The notes under the pieces are model-generated. The model was not told the origin of the DNA, made no database searches, and saw only the letters and a list, made by a program, of their open reading frames with translations. The position numbers were made by a program, and so were the translations under genes. A stretch of DNA of 64,000 nt from Apodemus sylvaticus (taxonomy: Eukaryota; Chordata; Mammalia; Rodentia; Muridae), in contig NC_067472.1 of NCBI RefSeq assembly GCF_947179515.1, positions 110,767,807 through 110,831,806 on the forward strand, in the 5' to 3' direction. This document shows positions 1 through 10,382 of the stretch, in pieces; positions within the stretch are counted from its first letter, which is position 1; the number at the start of each line of letters is the position of its first letter.

Positions 1-1624
1 TGCGTATGTGGAAGTTCTGATAACTTATATTTATCCACAAAAGATATAAATATTTAAAGGGTGACAAGTTTGATTTGCTTGGTAGCAGAGTCATGAAGAA
101 AAGAATGAGGTGACCATCAGACTAACTCAATTAGATTCCTTATAACATTGGACAGGCATGTGATCATCTGCAAGTGACTTTCCAGCTTTAAATAAAATTC
201 TTCCTCTAAAGATAGAGTAATGCAGAAATATAAGTGTTTATATCTATCACTGGTCATTATGCGGTTAATTGGTAGAGGTTAACTCTATCAATTAACTCTA
301 CCAATACTATAGGCTGAAGATCTCTACAGCTTATGCTAAATGCAATATGTGCTCCTTTTCAGGATGGCAGGAGGTAGCTCACTAAACACTGGCTTCAGTA
401 AAATAATATTGCTTCATAGCCCTTGATCCTCTGTCAAGAGGCTTGCCAAGTTGGACCACAATAACTTGGATTTTTGTCATTCATAATAACTTGAGATGCT
501 AGAACAAAAATTTATCCAAAGCAGTTATTTTTGTTCTATACCATGTACTGTTGAGGTAGTTTTTGTATATTAACTTGTTCATGAAGAAGATTATACTATG
601 ATTTCCATTTTATAAGCAAGAAACTTGAGACCCAGTTATGTCACAGACTATTAAATTTGTGTATCTAAGAAGTCACATAGCACAGAATGGATGTAGGTAG
701 CCACGGTCCAGATTCTACCTTTGCGTTCAAAATCCAGACCTACCACCTCTTCCTCATCTACATTTTCTTTCTTTCTCCTTATCTTCTTCAAGCGTATCCT
801 AAGTGAGCACAATCTTCAAAGCTGAGATGGGAAATCTCAGTCTTGCACAAATGTTGAAAATCCTCTCACTGTGGTGAATCTAGCCCTCTATGCCAAATCA
901 AATATGAGAGATATGCAAAGGACACAAAATTTCATCTATCTGAGTTTACATGTCTATTCAAAGTATTTTCATTGGTTTCATTACATAGATATTCAAGGGC
1001 TTCCTGTTGCCTTTCAGATTAAGCCAAAGCTTCTCAGTGTGTCAGCATGGAATAGAGACTGATACTGTTTGTGCTGACCCTCACTAACAGCATCTCAGTT
1101 TCCATTTCCTCACTCACAGGATTTTACCACCATAGAGGTTGCCACTTTAGATGTGCACACCTGGCAGCTATGAAAGCTACATGGTAAACAGGATACCTTT
1201 GAAACTAGTGAACTCCTACCTACCCTTCAATGCACATCTACTCAATGAATTTCATTGCTCCTCCTGGAAGAAATAATTCTCTATTTTCCTACACCAGGGA
1301 GTCTTTATTTCAATAGGTGGATGGATCATTTTAATTAATTGCTTTAATTGCTAGCTCTTATAGTAAGAGGTGAACATTTCCCAAGAAATAACCATCACTC
1401 ATTCATCTAAATACCTTCACTGCTTGGTGATCTGCTTGATAGAAGATCATTTCTCAATATATGTTTACAGAGCCAAACAGGATTAATCATATCATAAGAA
1501 CATCTTGGGGAAAATAACACATCATTCATAACATCCAGAAGTGTAAACATTAAAGATGATAAAGAAAACATAAAAGAGAAAAGTATGTAAGATAAAACAT
1601 GTCCAGATAAATTCAAGGTTGTTT
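1..1624. other. Single-copy-looking AT-rich DNA, no gene seen
   Basis: No coding exon, RNA gene or recognisable transposon was found here. The longest open frames are under 90 codons and have no family features. A short imperfect palindrome lies at 268-305 and is listed separately. Confidence 0.6.
268..305. repeat. Imperfect inverted repeat (hairpin-capable)
   Basis: The left arm attggtagaggttaa (268-282) is the reverse complement of the right arm ttaactctaccaat (292-305) apart from one extra G. The loop is 9 nt. The motif ttaactcta also recurs directly inside the structure. No function is implied; it is simply the clearest short palindrome in the first kilobase. Confidence 0.7.
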
Positions 1625-2520
1625 CCATTCCCTGGCCATTGTGAATAGAACAGCAGTGAACATGGATAAGCAAGTATCTCTACAGTAAGATCTAGTGTCT
1701 AATGGGTACAGGCCCAGCAGTGGAATAGTCAGATCATGTGGTAGATCCCTTATCAGCTATTTGAAAAATCTCTATGCTGATTTGCATATTGGCCACACTG
1801 GTTTGTACTCATAACATCAGTGTGTAAGTTTTTTCTTTTACTCATATTCATGTCAACATTTGCTGTCATTTATTCTTTTGAAGTTTGTTATTCCTATCGA
1901 ATAAGTCTACTACATTAAAGTAGTCTTAATTTAGACTTCTCCAGTTGCTAAGGATGTTGATCATTTAAAAAATAATTCTCATGGGCTGGACAGTTCAGCA
2001 CTTAAAAGCACAGGTTACTCTTCCAGAGGACAGCGAGGGATTCGATTTCAAATAACCACAAGGTGGCTAGGTCTGGAACATAAGTTCCAGGAGATCCTAG
2101 TGCCCTCTTCTGGTTTCCTCCATCACTACAAATATGTGGTATAAAGAAATACATGAAAGCCAAACACCTATATACATAAAATAAAAATAGGTGCTTCTTA
2201 GATTTTTGTATTTCATTGGTTTATAATTCATTCTAAAGTTCCATGCTTCATTTTAAATTATGTGTTTTCTTGATACTTAGTGTTTTTAAGTTATTTCCAT
2301 ATTCTTAATGCTAACCCTCTGTCAGAAGAATAGTTGTTAAAGATTTTTCCTATTCTGTAAGCTACCCTTTCATTAGAATGGTTGTATCTTTTGCTATCAA
2401 GGAGATTTTTTAATCTCATGAGGTCCCATTTATATTTGTTGGCTCTAGTACCTGTACCACCAGGGTTCCATTAATAGAAACCCTTTTATGACAATAAATT
2501 CAAGCAGGTTCCCTAATTCT
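1625..2520 (-). mobile_element. Old L1 ORF2 fragment, antisense
   Basis: The plus strand carries the complement of L1 ORF2 C-terminal sequence, including ggccattgtgaatagaacag near 1,635, the diverged complement of the region before GIYPEDS. The phrase atgaggtcccattta near 2,420 is shared with the younger copies at 11,400 and 25,790. It is heavily diverged, with many indels and no open frame, and is split by a SINE at 1,983-2,190. Both ends are approximate. It is far older than the L1s at 24.7 and 35.3 kb. Confidence 0.75.
1983..2190 (+). mobile_element. B2/B3-type SINE inside the old L1
   Basis: It begins atgggctggacagttcagca, the head of the tRNA-derived B2/B3 family, continues through cttccagaggacagcgaggg and ccctcttctggtttcc, and ends in an A-rich tail ataaaataaaaat. 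It splits the old L1, so it inserted later. Divergence is high, so the subfamily (B2 or B3) is not fixed. Confidence 0.8.
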
Positions 2521-3249
2521 AGCATAATCCAATGTTTAATAGCATGATGTTCAGAAAGACAGTGTAGTGATAGGAACATAGGATGAGGTTCACAAGTCTC
2601 AGGCTTCACCCATGTCTCTACACCCTTAATACCTATGGGAAATTTGGTTACAAGAATGCTTTCTGGGTCCCCTTTCCTTCAGTTTCTTCTCCACACTTTG
2701 TCTCCTTAGTTCCTCCCTTGAGTATATTGTTCCCTCTTCTATGAAGGACTGAAGGATCCACACTTTGGCCATCCTTCTTCTTTTGTTAGGCTACATGTCA
2801 CATGTGCAGTGTGACCATAACAAAGTAAATACCTGACATGGAGCTGAGAAAGATTTCAGAGAAGAAAAAAATATGTGAGTCAGGTCTTGGAGAATGCAAG
2901 TGCATTCAGAATCTATGAAGGACAATAGAGAAAGTAAGGAGACAAAGGGATTTGAGTAAAGAAAATATTATGTGAGGAGGAAACAAATGGCCAGTGCAGG
3001 CACTGGGGATAGCTCATGACTAAGGTGCTTCCACTCAAATATTAGGATCAGAGTTGCACCCCAAGAAAGAGTGAATATGGCTGTAAAATCATCTTTTATT
3101 TGCCTGTAATAATTGTTTTCTTGGAGGCTTACTACATTTGTTTGCTAACCTAGGCCTAGTCTTTGAACCTTCTAGCTTCAGTACCATGTTATCAAGGCCT
3201 AGATCATTTTCATTCTCTAGGACTTGCTTCTCAATAAGTTTACTCCTTC
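2521..3249. other. No gene seen; possible SINE remnant
   Basis: This is single-copy-looking sequence. A weak SINE-like patch (ctggggatagctcatgac, about 3,005-3,075) resembles a decayed B3 or ID head but is too short to call. Nothing else is recognisable. Confidence 0.5.
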
Positions 3250-3858
3250 CTAATTCTTTATTTTTTTAAATTAGTCTTTCCATTAGGTTACATCTCAAAT
3301 GATATCCCACTTGCCTGTTACCCCTTCAGCAATTGCCCATCCCACATCTGCTCTTCTCCCTCCCCTATGCCTGTAGTGCTCCCCTACCAAGCCACACTCT
3401 CCCACCCCACCACTCTAGTCTTCCACTATTCTGGGGCATCAAACCTCTCCAAGACTAAGGGCCTCCCCAAGCGTTGCTGTCAGGCAAGGCCATCCTTTCC
3501 TACATATGGCCAGCCTATGTTGTTCTTCCAATGGGGTTGCAATTTCCCTCACCTCCTTCAGACCTTCTGCCAGATCCCCTACTAGGTTCTCTGAGTTTAG
3601 CCTGTTGATTGGCTCCAATTATACACATCTGCATTGGTCAGTTGCTGGCTGGACTTCCCAAGGAACCACCACACTAGGTTCCTGTCAGCAAGTGCCTCTT
3701 TACCACAGCAACAGTGTTGGGTCTGGTGTCTGCAGACATGATGAATCCCCAGAGGGGCCATCCCAGAATGGCCCTTTCTTCAGTCTCTGTTCCAGTCTCT
3801 GTTCCATTTTTTTGTCCCTGTTCTTCCTTTGGACAGGAGCATTTCTGGGTTCTTTCTA
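3250..3858 (-). mobile_element. L1 (Lx-type) 3' UTR fragment, antisense
   Basis: Antisense sequence matching my memory of rodent Lx/L1 3' untranslated regions: ttacatctcaaatgatatcc, ctattctggggcatcaaacc, ccaatggggttgcaatttcc, ggtgtctgcagacatgatga and ctttggacaggagcatttct occur in the family order. No ORF2 part is attached, so it is a very short 5'-truncated insertion or a relic of a longer one. Open frames across it are incidental. Confidence 0.75.
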
Positions 3859-4330
3859 AGCTCTGGTTGGCTGATTAAACACAGCTGTTCTGGCGCAAAC
3901 TTCTCTCCAGGCTAACTGATTTAATCTGGTTTCTTTCAATTTCTCCTGAACTGTTCTGCTTGACCTCAACTTAAACGTCATAATCTGTTCTAATCTTCTG
4001 GCACCTTCTCATTCTCATTCTCTGGCTCATTGTGTCTCTTTCTCTCTCCAACTGTGTCTAGCTTGTTCTCTCTGATACCCACCTCTCTCTAACTGTCCTG
4101 GTAAAAATGCCTCTTCTTTCTCACTGCACCGCTTTGCTTTGTCTCCTCTCGAGCTCTCCACTCACTTTACTGTGTTTCTATACTGTACTCTCTTCTGTAT
4201 TGTTTAAAACATCCCTCAACTCAAAGATCCTCCTGTTTACCTACGTTCATTCCCTGTCACCTGTTTACTTGCTCTGCCTCCTGACTCAGTATTGTCTTTA
4301 TTTAGCTCTTGGATGAAAAGTGTGCTAAGG
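3859..4330. other. Pyrimidine-rich segment, possibly repeat-derived
   Basis: About 470 bases of C/T-rich sequence with recurring tctctctc, ctcattctc and ctctgcctcctgactc phrases, lying directly after the L1 3' UTR fragment. It reads like an old LTR or other dispersed repeat but I cannot assign a family. No coding potential of note. Confidence 0.4.
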
Positions 4331-4668
4331 TTGGGCTCCCCACAAATACTTGTTTACAATAAACAGAAAGCTTTAGTATCAATGACTGAATCATACCACA
4401 ATTAGTAACAGTTCACAATCTCAGAGTCAAAAAATGTGATCAAATATCCTGCAACATTAGGTAGGAAGCAATTGTAACCCTAGTACCTGTTTAGTCACTT
4501 GAGATGTGGAGACAGGGAAAGCCTTGAAATTTTCCTGATCAGCTATCCTGGTGTAAATAGTGTAGAGATATCAAAGACAATTTCTTTAGACAAAATGAAA
4601 GGTATGCATCAATACTCACTTTTTTCCAGGTGTGGATTTTCATGTATACATTCTGACACTATATTATA

Positions 4669-4670
<2 letters not shown>

Positions 4671-4707
<37 letters not shown>
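4671..4707. repeat. (CA)n microsatellite
   Basis: An uninterrupted AC dinucleotide run of about 37 bases, followed by diverged acatacacatac sequence to about 4,740. Short frames of Thr-His repeats across it are artefacts. Confidence 0.97.
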
Positions 4708-4712
<5 letters not shown>

Positions 4713-5175
4713 ATACTAACATACACACCATACAGACACATTCACTCACTAAGATGTAACAAATACATGAAATATATAAAACTCTGTAGTGTCACTATGG
4801 GAGAAGCAAGATGCTTATAGACAGTAGAGCCTGGGAGATAAACACTAGGAAAAGCAGGATTTTAACAAGAGGATGCCATTGTAATCAGACAATGGGATGT
4901 TTCAACAACTTAGCAAATAAAATTATGTGCACCCAGTGGCTCATTTATAGTCCAAACCACTTATAGCACAATTTGTCACCAAGGGAAAAAAAAAGATGTT
5001 TGCTGAGTTATCAGAAGAGGAATTACCTTCCTGTTTATAGGCCTACATCACCAGCCACAGATAGCAAAAGAGGATTCGATGAGAGTCTTTATCCCTGTCA
5101 TTTTCTGCTAGTTCTTCATCTATGATATTCAAGAAAGGATGTTTCTTGTCTAGGCTTTGGTGGTTCTGAATTCAT

Positions 5176-5203
5176 AAAAAAAAAACAAAAAAAAAAAAAA
5201 ACA
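5176..5203. repeat. Poly(A) tract
   Basis: A near-pure adenine run interrupted by single cytosines (a8-c-a14-c pattern). There is no recognisable SINE or LINE body directly 5' of it, so it may be a low-complexity expansion or the tail of an eroded element. Confidence 0.9.
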
Positions 5204-5560
5204 AGATGGTAACATTTTTTTCCATGCAAGAGGATGAGCTGTGCAGTGTCTTTTTCCATTTGACTAGCATCAGAGATCCACACACATGCTGCTTTGTGTC
5301 TCCATTTACTACTGCCACACTGTCATATATGCATGATGGTAATATGCAAAGTCTGTATGCTCCTCCCTTAAGTCCAAAGAAAACTACCATTTCCCCTTCA
5401 TTCTTTCTTTCTCTTGTTTGTTTATTTTCTTGTGATTATTTAGCTGCCAAGGAAGGGAACAGGGCTGGGAGCCACAGTTGGTACTTTGGTATCTAATCAG
5501 CCTTCATAGCTGCCAATCCAGGTCATACAGTTGTTATAGAACACTCTCCATCCTCCCCCC

Positions 5561-5561
<1 letters not shown>

Positions 5562-5614
<53 letters not shown>
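5562..5614. repeat. (CA)n microsatellite
   Basis: About 26 perfect CA units preceded by a short C run (tcctcccccc) and followed by tatgcagaaa. Its length and purity suggest it is polymorphic in populations. Confidence 0.97.
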
Positions 5615-5617
<3 letters not shown>

Positions 5618-7687
5618 GCAGAAAAATATTTATGTTAAATAACAAAAACAGAGAAAAGAATAAGGCTATGGCAGATGTTATATTATGAGATTGGAGTTTA
5701 AATAAAGCTATTTAGTACTTAGAGTACACACAAATAACAATATAGTAATATAGTATTTTAGTATTTTCTCTAAGATTGAATATATCAGCTCCCTGCTATG
5801 ATATGGTGTAGCTAATGGAATAAGACAAACAGGATTTCATGGGAGGCTTGATTCCATCATAGATTAGTTACATGACCTCAAACAAATTGTTAGGGCTCTT
5901 ACTTCTCCCATTTCCTCAGGCATAAAATGGGTATATTATAGTAATATTGACCTCATAAAATTGTTCCAGGAGGTAAGCACGATATCTCTTATAGTCTATA
6001 TGACATCTGATCAACTCTGTCCTTTCTCCATTTTCTACTAAGATGGCTCTGTTTGGTACACAGTAACCATGCCACTCAGCATTGAGGGTACTAGTCTCGA
6101 TGAAAGAAGTCAAACTAGTCTCTGTTTACTGCTTTCTTGCAGTATCACAAGTGAGAACTAGCTATGTTTCCTATCTAGAAGTCTTTCCATTACAATCATA
6201 GAGAAGGAGATCTTTGCCATAAAATCATTTCAGAGTCAAGAAACTAAGCTGGGAAAATAAATATGGTACTTCTTTGAATTCTTTCAATCTATATCAGTAG
6301 GTAAAAAAAATGAAAGGAATTATGGGTAGATGAATACATCAGAGGAAGTCAACAGTGGTGGTACACACCCAGGATTTAGGACTTAGAGGTAAGGAGACAG
6401 TGACAAAATAATGTGCTACATAGAGAGTAAATTCCCAATCGGACCTATATTGTAAATTCCAAGCTAGACTTTACTCTATAGCAATACCCTCTGTTCAATA
6501 CACAACACATATATTCGTACAGATGAATTTAGAGATAAAGCTCTGTATCTGAGGAACACAGAAATTGGCAGTTCTATAAATCACATCACCCATATTAGAT
6601 ACATTCTATTTACCCATGTACCAATCCTATCATGTGATTACTCAGCCCATATTTCTTGTTTCATCAATTCTACCAATACCTGTGCACAGAGCACTGGCTA
6701 TGTATTAGTTCTAAGTATTCCAGAGTTCTTAACTCAGTATGAACCTTTAGCATGTTTGGCTCTGGGAAAGAAGCAGACACATGATTAAATGGTGTCATGG
6801 TGGAACAAGAAGGACGGAGGCATATAGTGACATGGGTCATAGTAGTTTATTAAGAGGAACATTTACCTGTTGCACCAGATCTCCTACCCCACTACTAACA
6901 GTAGGTTGTCTTTTGATTGCATTGAGGCTTTCTCAACTCTGAGCACTGAAGTGGAGAGACTGATATATGAAAAGATGAGAAAAGGCCTCTTGCATCTTAT
7001 CAGTCTCCCTGCTGACTTGTCAGTATTCTGCTGTGCTCCATTGATCATGTATACACAGAAGCTGAAGCTAATTGACATATAATAATTTTCTCCCTTGCTC
7101 TTTTAAAATCCACTACACTGTATACTCAGAAGGACATGTGTTGAGGTTTGATCTGTTGCTGCGTATTGTGGTGCAAAATTCTGTATTGGATGGTCTAGAT
7201 ACCGACTGGTGAATGCTCAACTTTACTAGCCTTTGTTGTGCAATTTTTCTTCCTTAATTTGAAAGTACTTTTTATATAAAAATGGCTATAGCCAATTATT
7301 GGAGGGATTAGAGGTAGGTGGGTCTCTGTATGGATTCTGTCTCCTCCACAGAATTAAAATTTCAAGTTATAATGGCTCCAGAACTACTCTTCATTTATTC
7401 ACTGCCTCCTTTGAAAATGGTTATTTAAATGATATAGAAACAGAATAAATAGTATGAGAAGGGGGAATCTTAGTTACCTGAGGTGAAAATCTCCATTGAC
7501 TTTAGTCCTCGTTTCCTATTTCCTTAACCTCAGTCACTCAAAGGTGGGATGCCGTAGAAGCACCACTAGTTCCAAGTGTGCACAAAATCCAGCTGGCTTC
7601 TTCCCTGGTCAGTGTCACAAGATTCAGGGAGCTTGTGCTAAACTTTTGCAACCCCAGATGCTAATATTTATATAGAAAGTTTAAAAT
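5615..7687. other. No gene seen
   Basis: AT-rich, single-copy-looking DNA. A faint B1-like patch (gtggtggtacacacccagga, about 6,355-6,430) is too decayed to call. Open frames are all 70 codons or shorter and uncorrelated with any family I know. Confidence 0.5.
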
Positions 7688-7702
7688 AAAAAACACTTTA
7701 TA

Positions 7703-7927
7703 GCCGGGTGGTGGTGGCGCATGCCTGTAATCCCAGCACTCTGGGAGGCAGAGGCATGTGGATTTCTGAGTTTGAGGCCAGCCTGGTCTACAGAGTGAGC
7801 TCCAGGACAACCAGGGCTACACAGAGAAACCCTGTCTCAAAAAAGCCAAATCCAAACAAACAAACAAACAAAACAAACAAACAAACAAAAATCCCAAAAA
7901 ACAAAACAAAACAAAAAAACAAAAACA
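7703..7927 (+). mobile_element. B1 SINE with A-rich tail, flanked by a 15-bp duplication
   Basis: A near-complete B1 (7SL-derived SINE). It starts gccgggtggtggtggcgcat and contains the internal RNA polymerase III promoter boxes (A-box-like tggtggcgcatgc, B-box-like gagtttgaggcc). It ends in ccctgtctcaaaaaagcc plus a long tail of caaa-type units to 7,927. The 15-bp target-site duplication aaaaaacactttata is exact at 7,688-7,702 and 7,928-7,942. The junction reads TTTT/AT on the opposite strand, consistent with L1-endonuclease priming. The intact duplication marks it as fairly young. Confidence 0.97.
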
Positions 7928-7942
7928 AAAAAACACTTTATA

Positions 7943-8254
7943 ATCACCCCTTTTTATCAGTTAGGTAAGGATGTCTGCCTTTCCAAAGTTGCTCTTTTCA
8001 ACACCTGGGTAAGAATTAAGAGACAAACAACAGAGATAAACTTTTCTGCCTGCATTCAATGAGTTTCAGTAACTTTTTCTATTTTCAATATTGGCAAAGT
8101 TAAGTTGCACATTCATGTTGATGGTTCAGCTTTCTTTTCCGAAAATAATTTTGGTAAAATTTAAGGTTGATTAAATTTCAAGTTGATAAACTATCAGAAA
8201 AGGAGTGACCAAAGAAATTTGATCATAGATGCTTTATTTATTCAAGTTTTAGAA
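7943..8254. other. No gene seen
   Basis: About 310 bases of AT-rich sequence between the B1 and the old antisense L1. No feature recognised. Confidence 0.5.
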
Positions 8255-9781
8255 AGCATTGAGCAAGGGAGATCTTTCCATCTTCCAATATTTTCTTCAA
8301 TTTCTGTCAGATTTGAAGTTCTTATATAGTTCTTTCATTTGCTTGGTTAGAGTTATACCAAGATATATTATATTATTTGTGGCTATTGAGAATGGTACTC
8401 TCTCCCTAACTTATTTCTCAAACTGTTTATCATTTGTGTAAATGAGGGCTACTGACTTCTTTGAGCTAATTTTGTATCTAGCTACTTCACTGAAGGGAAT
8501 AGTCAGCTGGAGAAATTATCTGGCAAATTTTTTTTGGCGTCACTTACATATACTATCATATCATCTGCAAATAGTAATACTTTGACCTATTCCTTCCAAT
8601 TTGTGTCCCTTGATCTCCTATTTCCTTTAGTTGAATTTTGCTCTAGATAGAATTCCAAGTGCCATATTGAAATGATATGGGGAATGTGAACTGCCTCGAT
8701 TTTGGTGGTAACACTTTTAAGTTTCTCTCCATTTAATTTGTTTTTGGCTGTGGGCTTGCTATAGATTGCCTTTATTGTATTTAAATACAATACAATAAAT
8801 CCCTGGTGCTTCTTGTAAATCCCTGGTGCCTCTGAGAATTTTAACATGAAGAGATGTTGGATTTAGTCAAAGGCCTTTTCAGCATCTAATGAGATGACCA
8901 TTTTTTTTAAAAAGTATTATTTATTTATTTTATGCATTTGAGTATATTGCAGCTGTCTTCCAATACACTAGAAGAGGATATCAGATCCCATTACAGATGT
9001 TTGGGAGCTATCATGTGGTGACTGGGAATTGAACACCACATGGAAGAGTAATCAGTGCTCTTAACTTCTGAGTCATCTCTCCATACTCATCATGTGTATG
9101 CTTTTTTTCCTGTTGGTTTAAATGGTAAATTACACGATGGACTTTTTACATATTAAGCTACCCCTGCATCCCTGGGATGAAGCCTCTACTTGATCATGGT
9201 GGATGTTGGGTTTGATGTATTCTTGGATATGGTTTGCAAGTATTTTTTTAATCACTGATCATAAAGGTACTTAGCCTGAAATTCTTTCTTTGTTGAGTCT
9301 TTGTGTGGTTTAAGTATTAGAGTGACTGTGGCCTCATAGAATGAGTTTGGCAGTATTCTTTCTGTTTCAATTTTGTAGAATCGTTTGAGAAGTATTGGTA
9401 TTAGCTCTTCTTTAAAGTCTGGTAGAAGTCTTCACTAAAACTATCTGGCCCTGTTTTTTGGTTGTTTGGGAGACTTTTTAATGATTGTTTCTACTTGCTT
9501 AGGGAATACATAACTATTTAGATAATTTACCTGATCTTTATTTAACTTTGATAAGTGGTAGCTGTCTAGAAAATCTTCCATTTCATTTGAGTTTTCTAAT
9601 TTTGTGAATTATAGGCTTTTGAAGTAAGACATAATAGTTTTTTGAATTTCCTCAGTGTCATTTGTTATATCTCTTTTCACATCTGATTTTGTTAATTTGC
9701 TTATTGTGTCACTGCATTTTAGTTAGTCTGGCTAAGGATTTGTCTATACTGTTGATTTTATTAAAGAACCAGCTCCTCATT
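8255..9781 (-). mobile_element. Old L1 ORF2 fragment, antisense, part 1
   Basis: The plus strand is the complement of mid-ORF2. Matching phrases shared with the younger copies include gcttggttagagttatacca (8,341), atatcatctgcaaatagta (complement of the FADD region, about 8,557), ttttcagcatctaatgagat (8,877) and aaagaaccagctcct (9,763). The reading frame is broken throughout. It lacks the 3' end of the element, so it is truncated on its 3' side as well. A SINE at 8,905-9,095 and a 3.9-kb insertion starting at 9,782 interrupt it. It resumes at 13,678. Confidence 0.88.
8905..9095 (-). mobile_element. B2/B3-type SINE, antisense, inside the old L1
   Basis: Reading from the minus strand it has the SINE head (complement of gagtcatctctcca near 9,070) and body (complements of gaattgaacaccacatgg and atcagatcccattacagatg). 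The A-rich tail appears on the plus strand as ttatttattttatg. It splits the L1 phrase around gagatgacca/catgtgt, so it inserted after the L1. Exact target-site duplications are not clear. Confidence 0.88.
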
Positions 9782-9924
9782 TGCCAAAGACCACCCTTGA
9801 CTTGATCTGTATTACAAGCTGATAGCTCTGTAGTCTGCTTGAGATGGCTCTCTAGACAGATTTCTGTTTGAGATAGCGCTCTGCTAGAGACAACTTTCTA
9901 CTTAAGACAGCTCTTGGGTTTTCC

Positions 9925-10345
9925 AACAAAAGTAAGAAAACCCACTAGAAAAGAAAAATCTAAAAGAGCAACTTTAGCTCTCTAAGTAGCTTCTTCTGAT
10001 TTTGGTCAGAAAACCTGCTAGAAAAATTCTAAAAGTGTTCTGGATACTTCATAGATTTTATGACCAAAGTTAGAAAACATTATAGAAAAATTTGAAGAGA
10101 GCAGTGTAGCTCTCTAAGTAGCTTTTGACTTTTCTGACCAAAGTTAGAAAACCTGCTAATACATTTTGTGGGTTTTTCCAATGTTAGTAAGCCTGTTAGA
10201 AAAAAGGGGCTTTTCTTCCTTTGCTTCGAAAAAATATATAGCTACTTAGAGAGCTATACTGTTCTTTCTCAAATTCCAGATTTACTTTGACTTTTGTCAG
10301 AAACCCTGCAGACAAATTTCAAAAAAGAACTGCAATAGCTCTTAA
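9925..10345. repeat. Degenerate ~68-bp tandem repeats
   Basis: A core of the form gt(t/c)agaaaacctgctagaaaa recurs near 9,930, 10,001, 10,067, 10,140 and 10,185, with a weaker copy near 10,297. Most spacings are about 66-73 bases. Some units also share agctctctaagtagctt (near 9,981 and 10,110), and its inverse appears near 10,240. Tandem repeats of this length are typical of LTR U3 regions, which supports but does not prove an LTR origin. Confidence 0.7.
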
Positions 10346-10382
10346 GAAGACTAATCTCTTGCTCCTGAAACCCAGTCTTTTT

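Noticed and set aside
6345..6430. Possible B1-derived patch
   Set aside because: One matching phrase (gtggtggtacacac) is not enough to support a SINE call.
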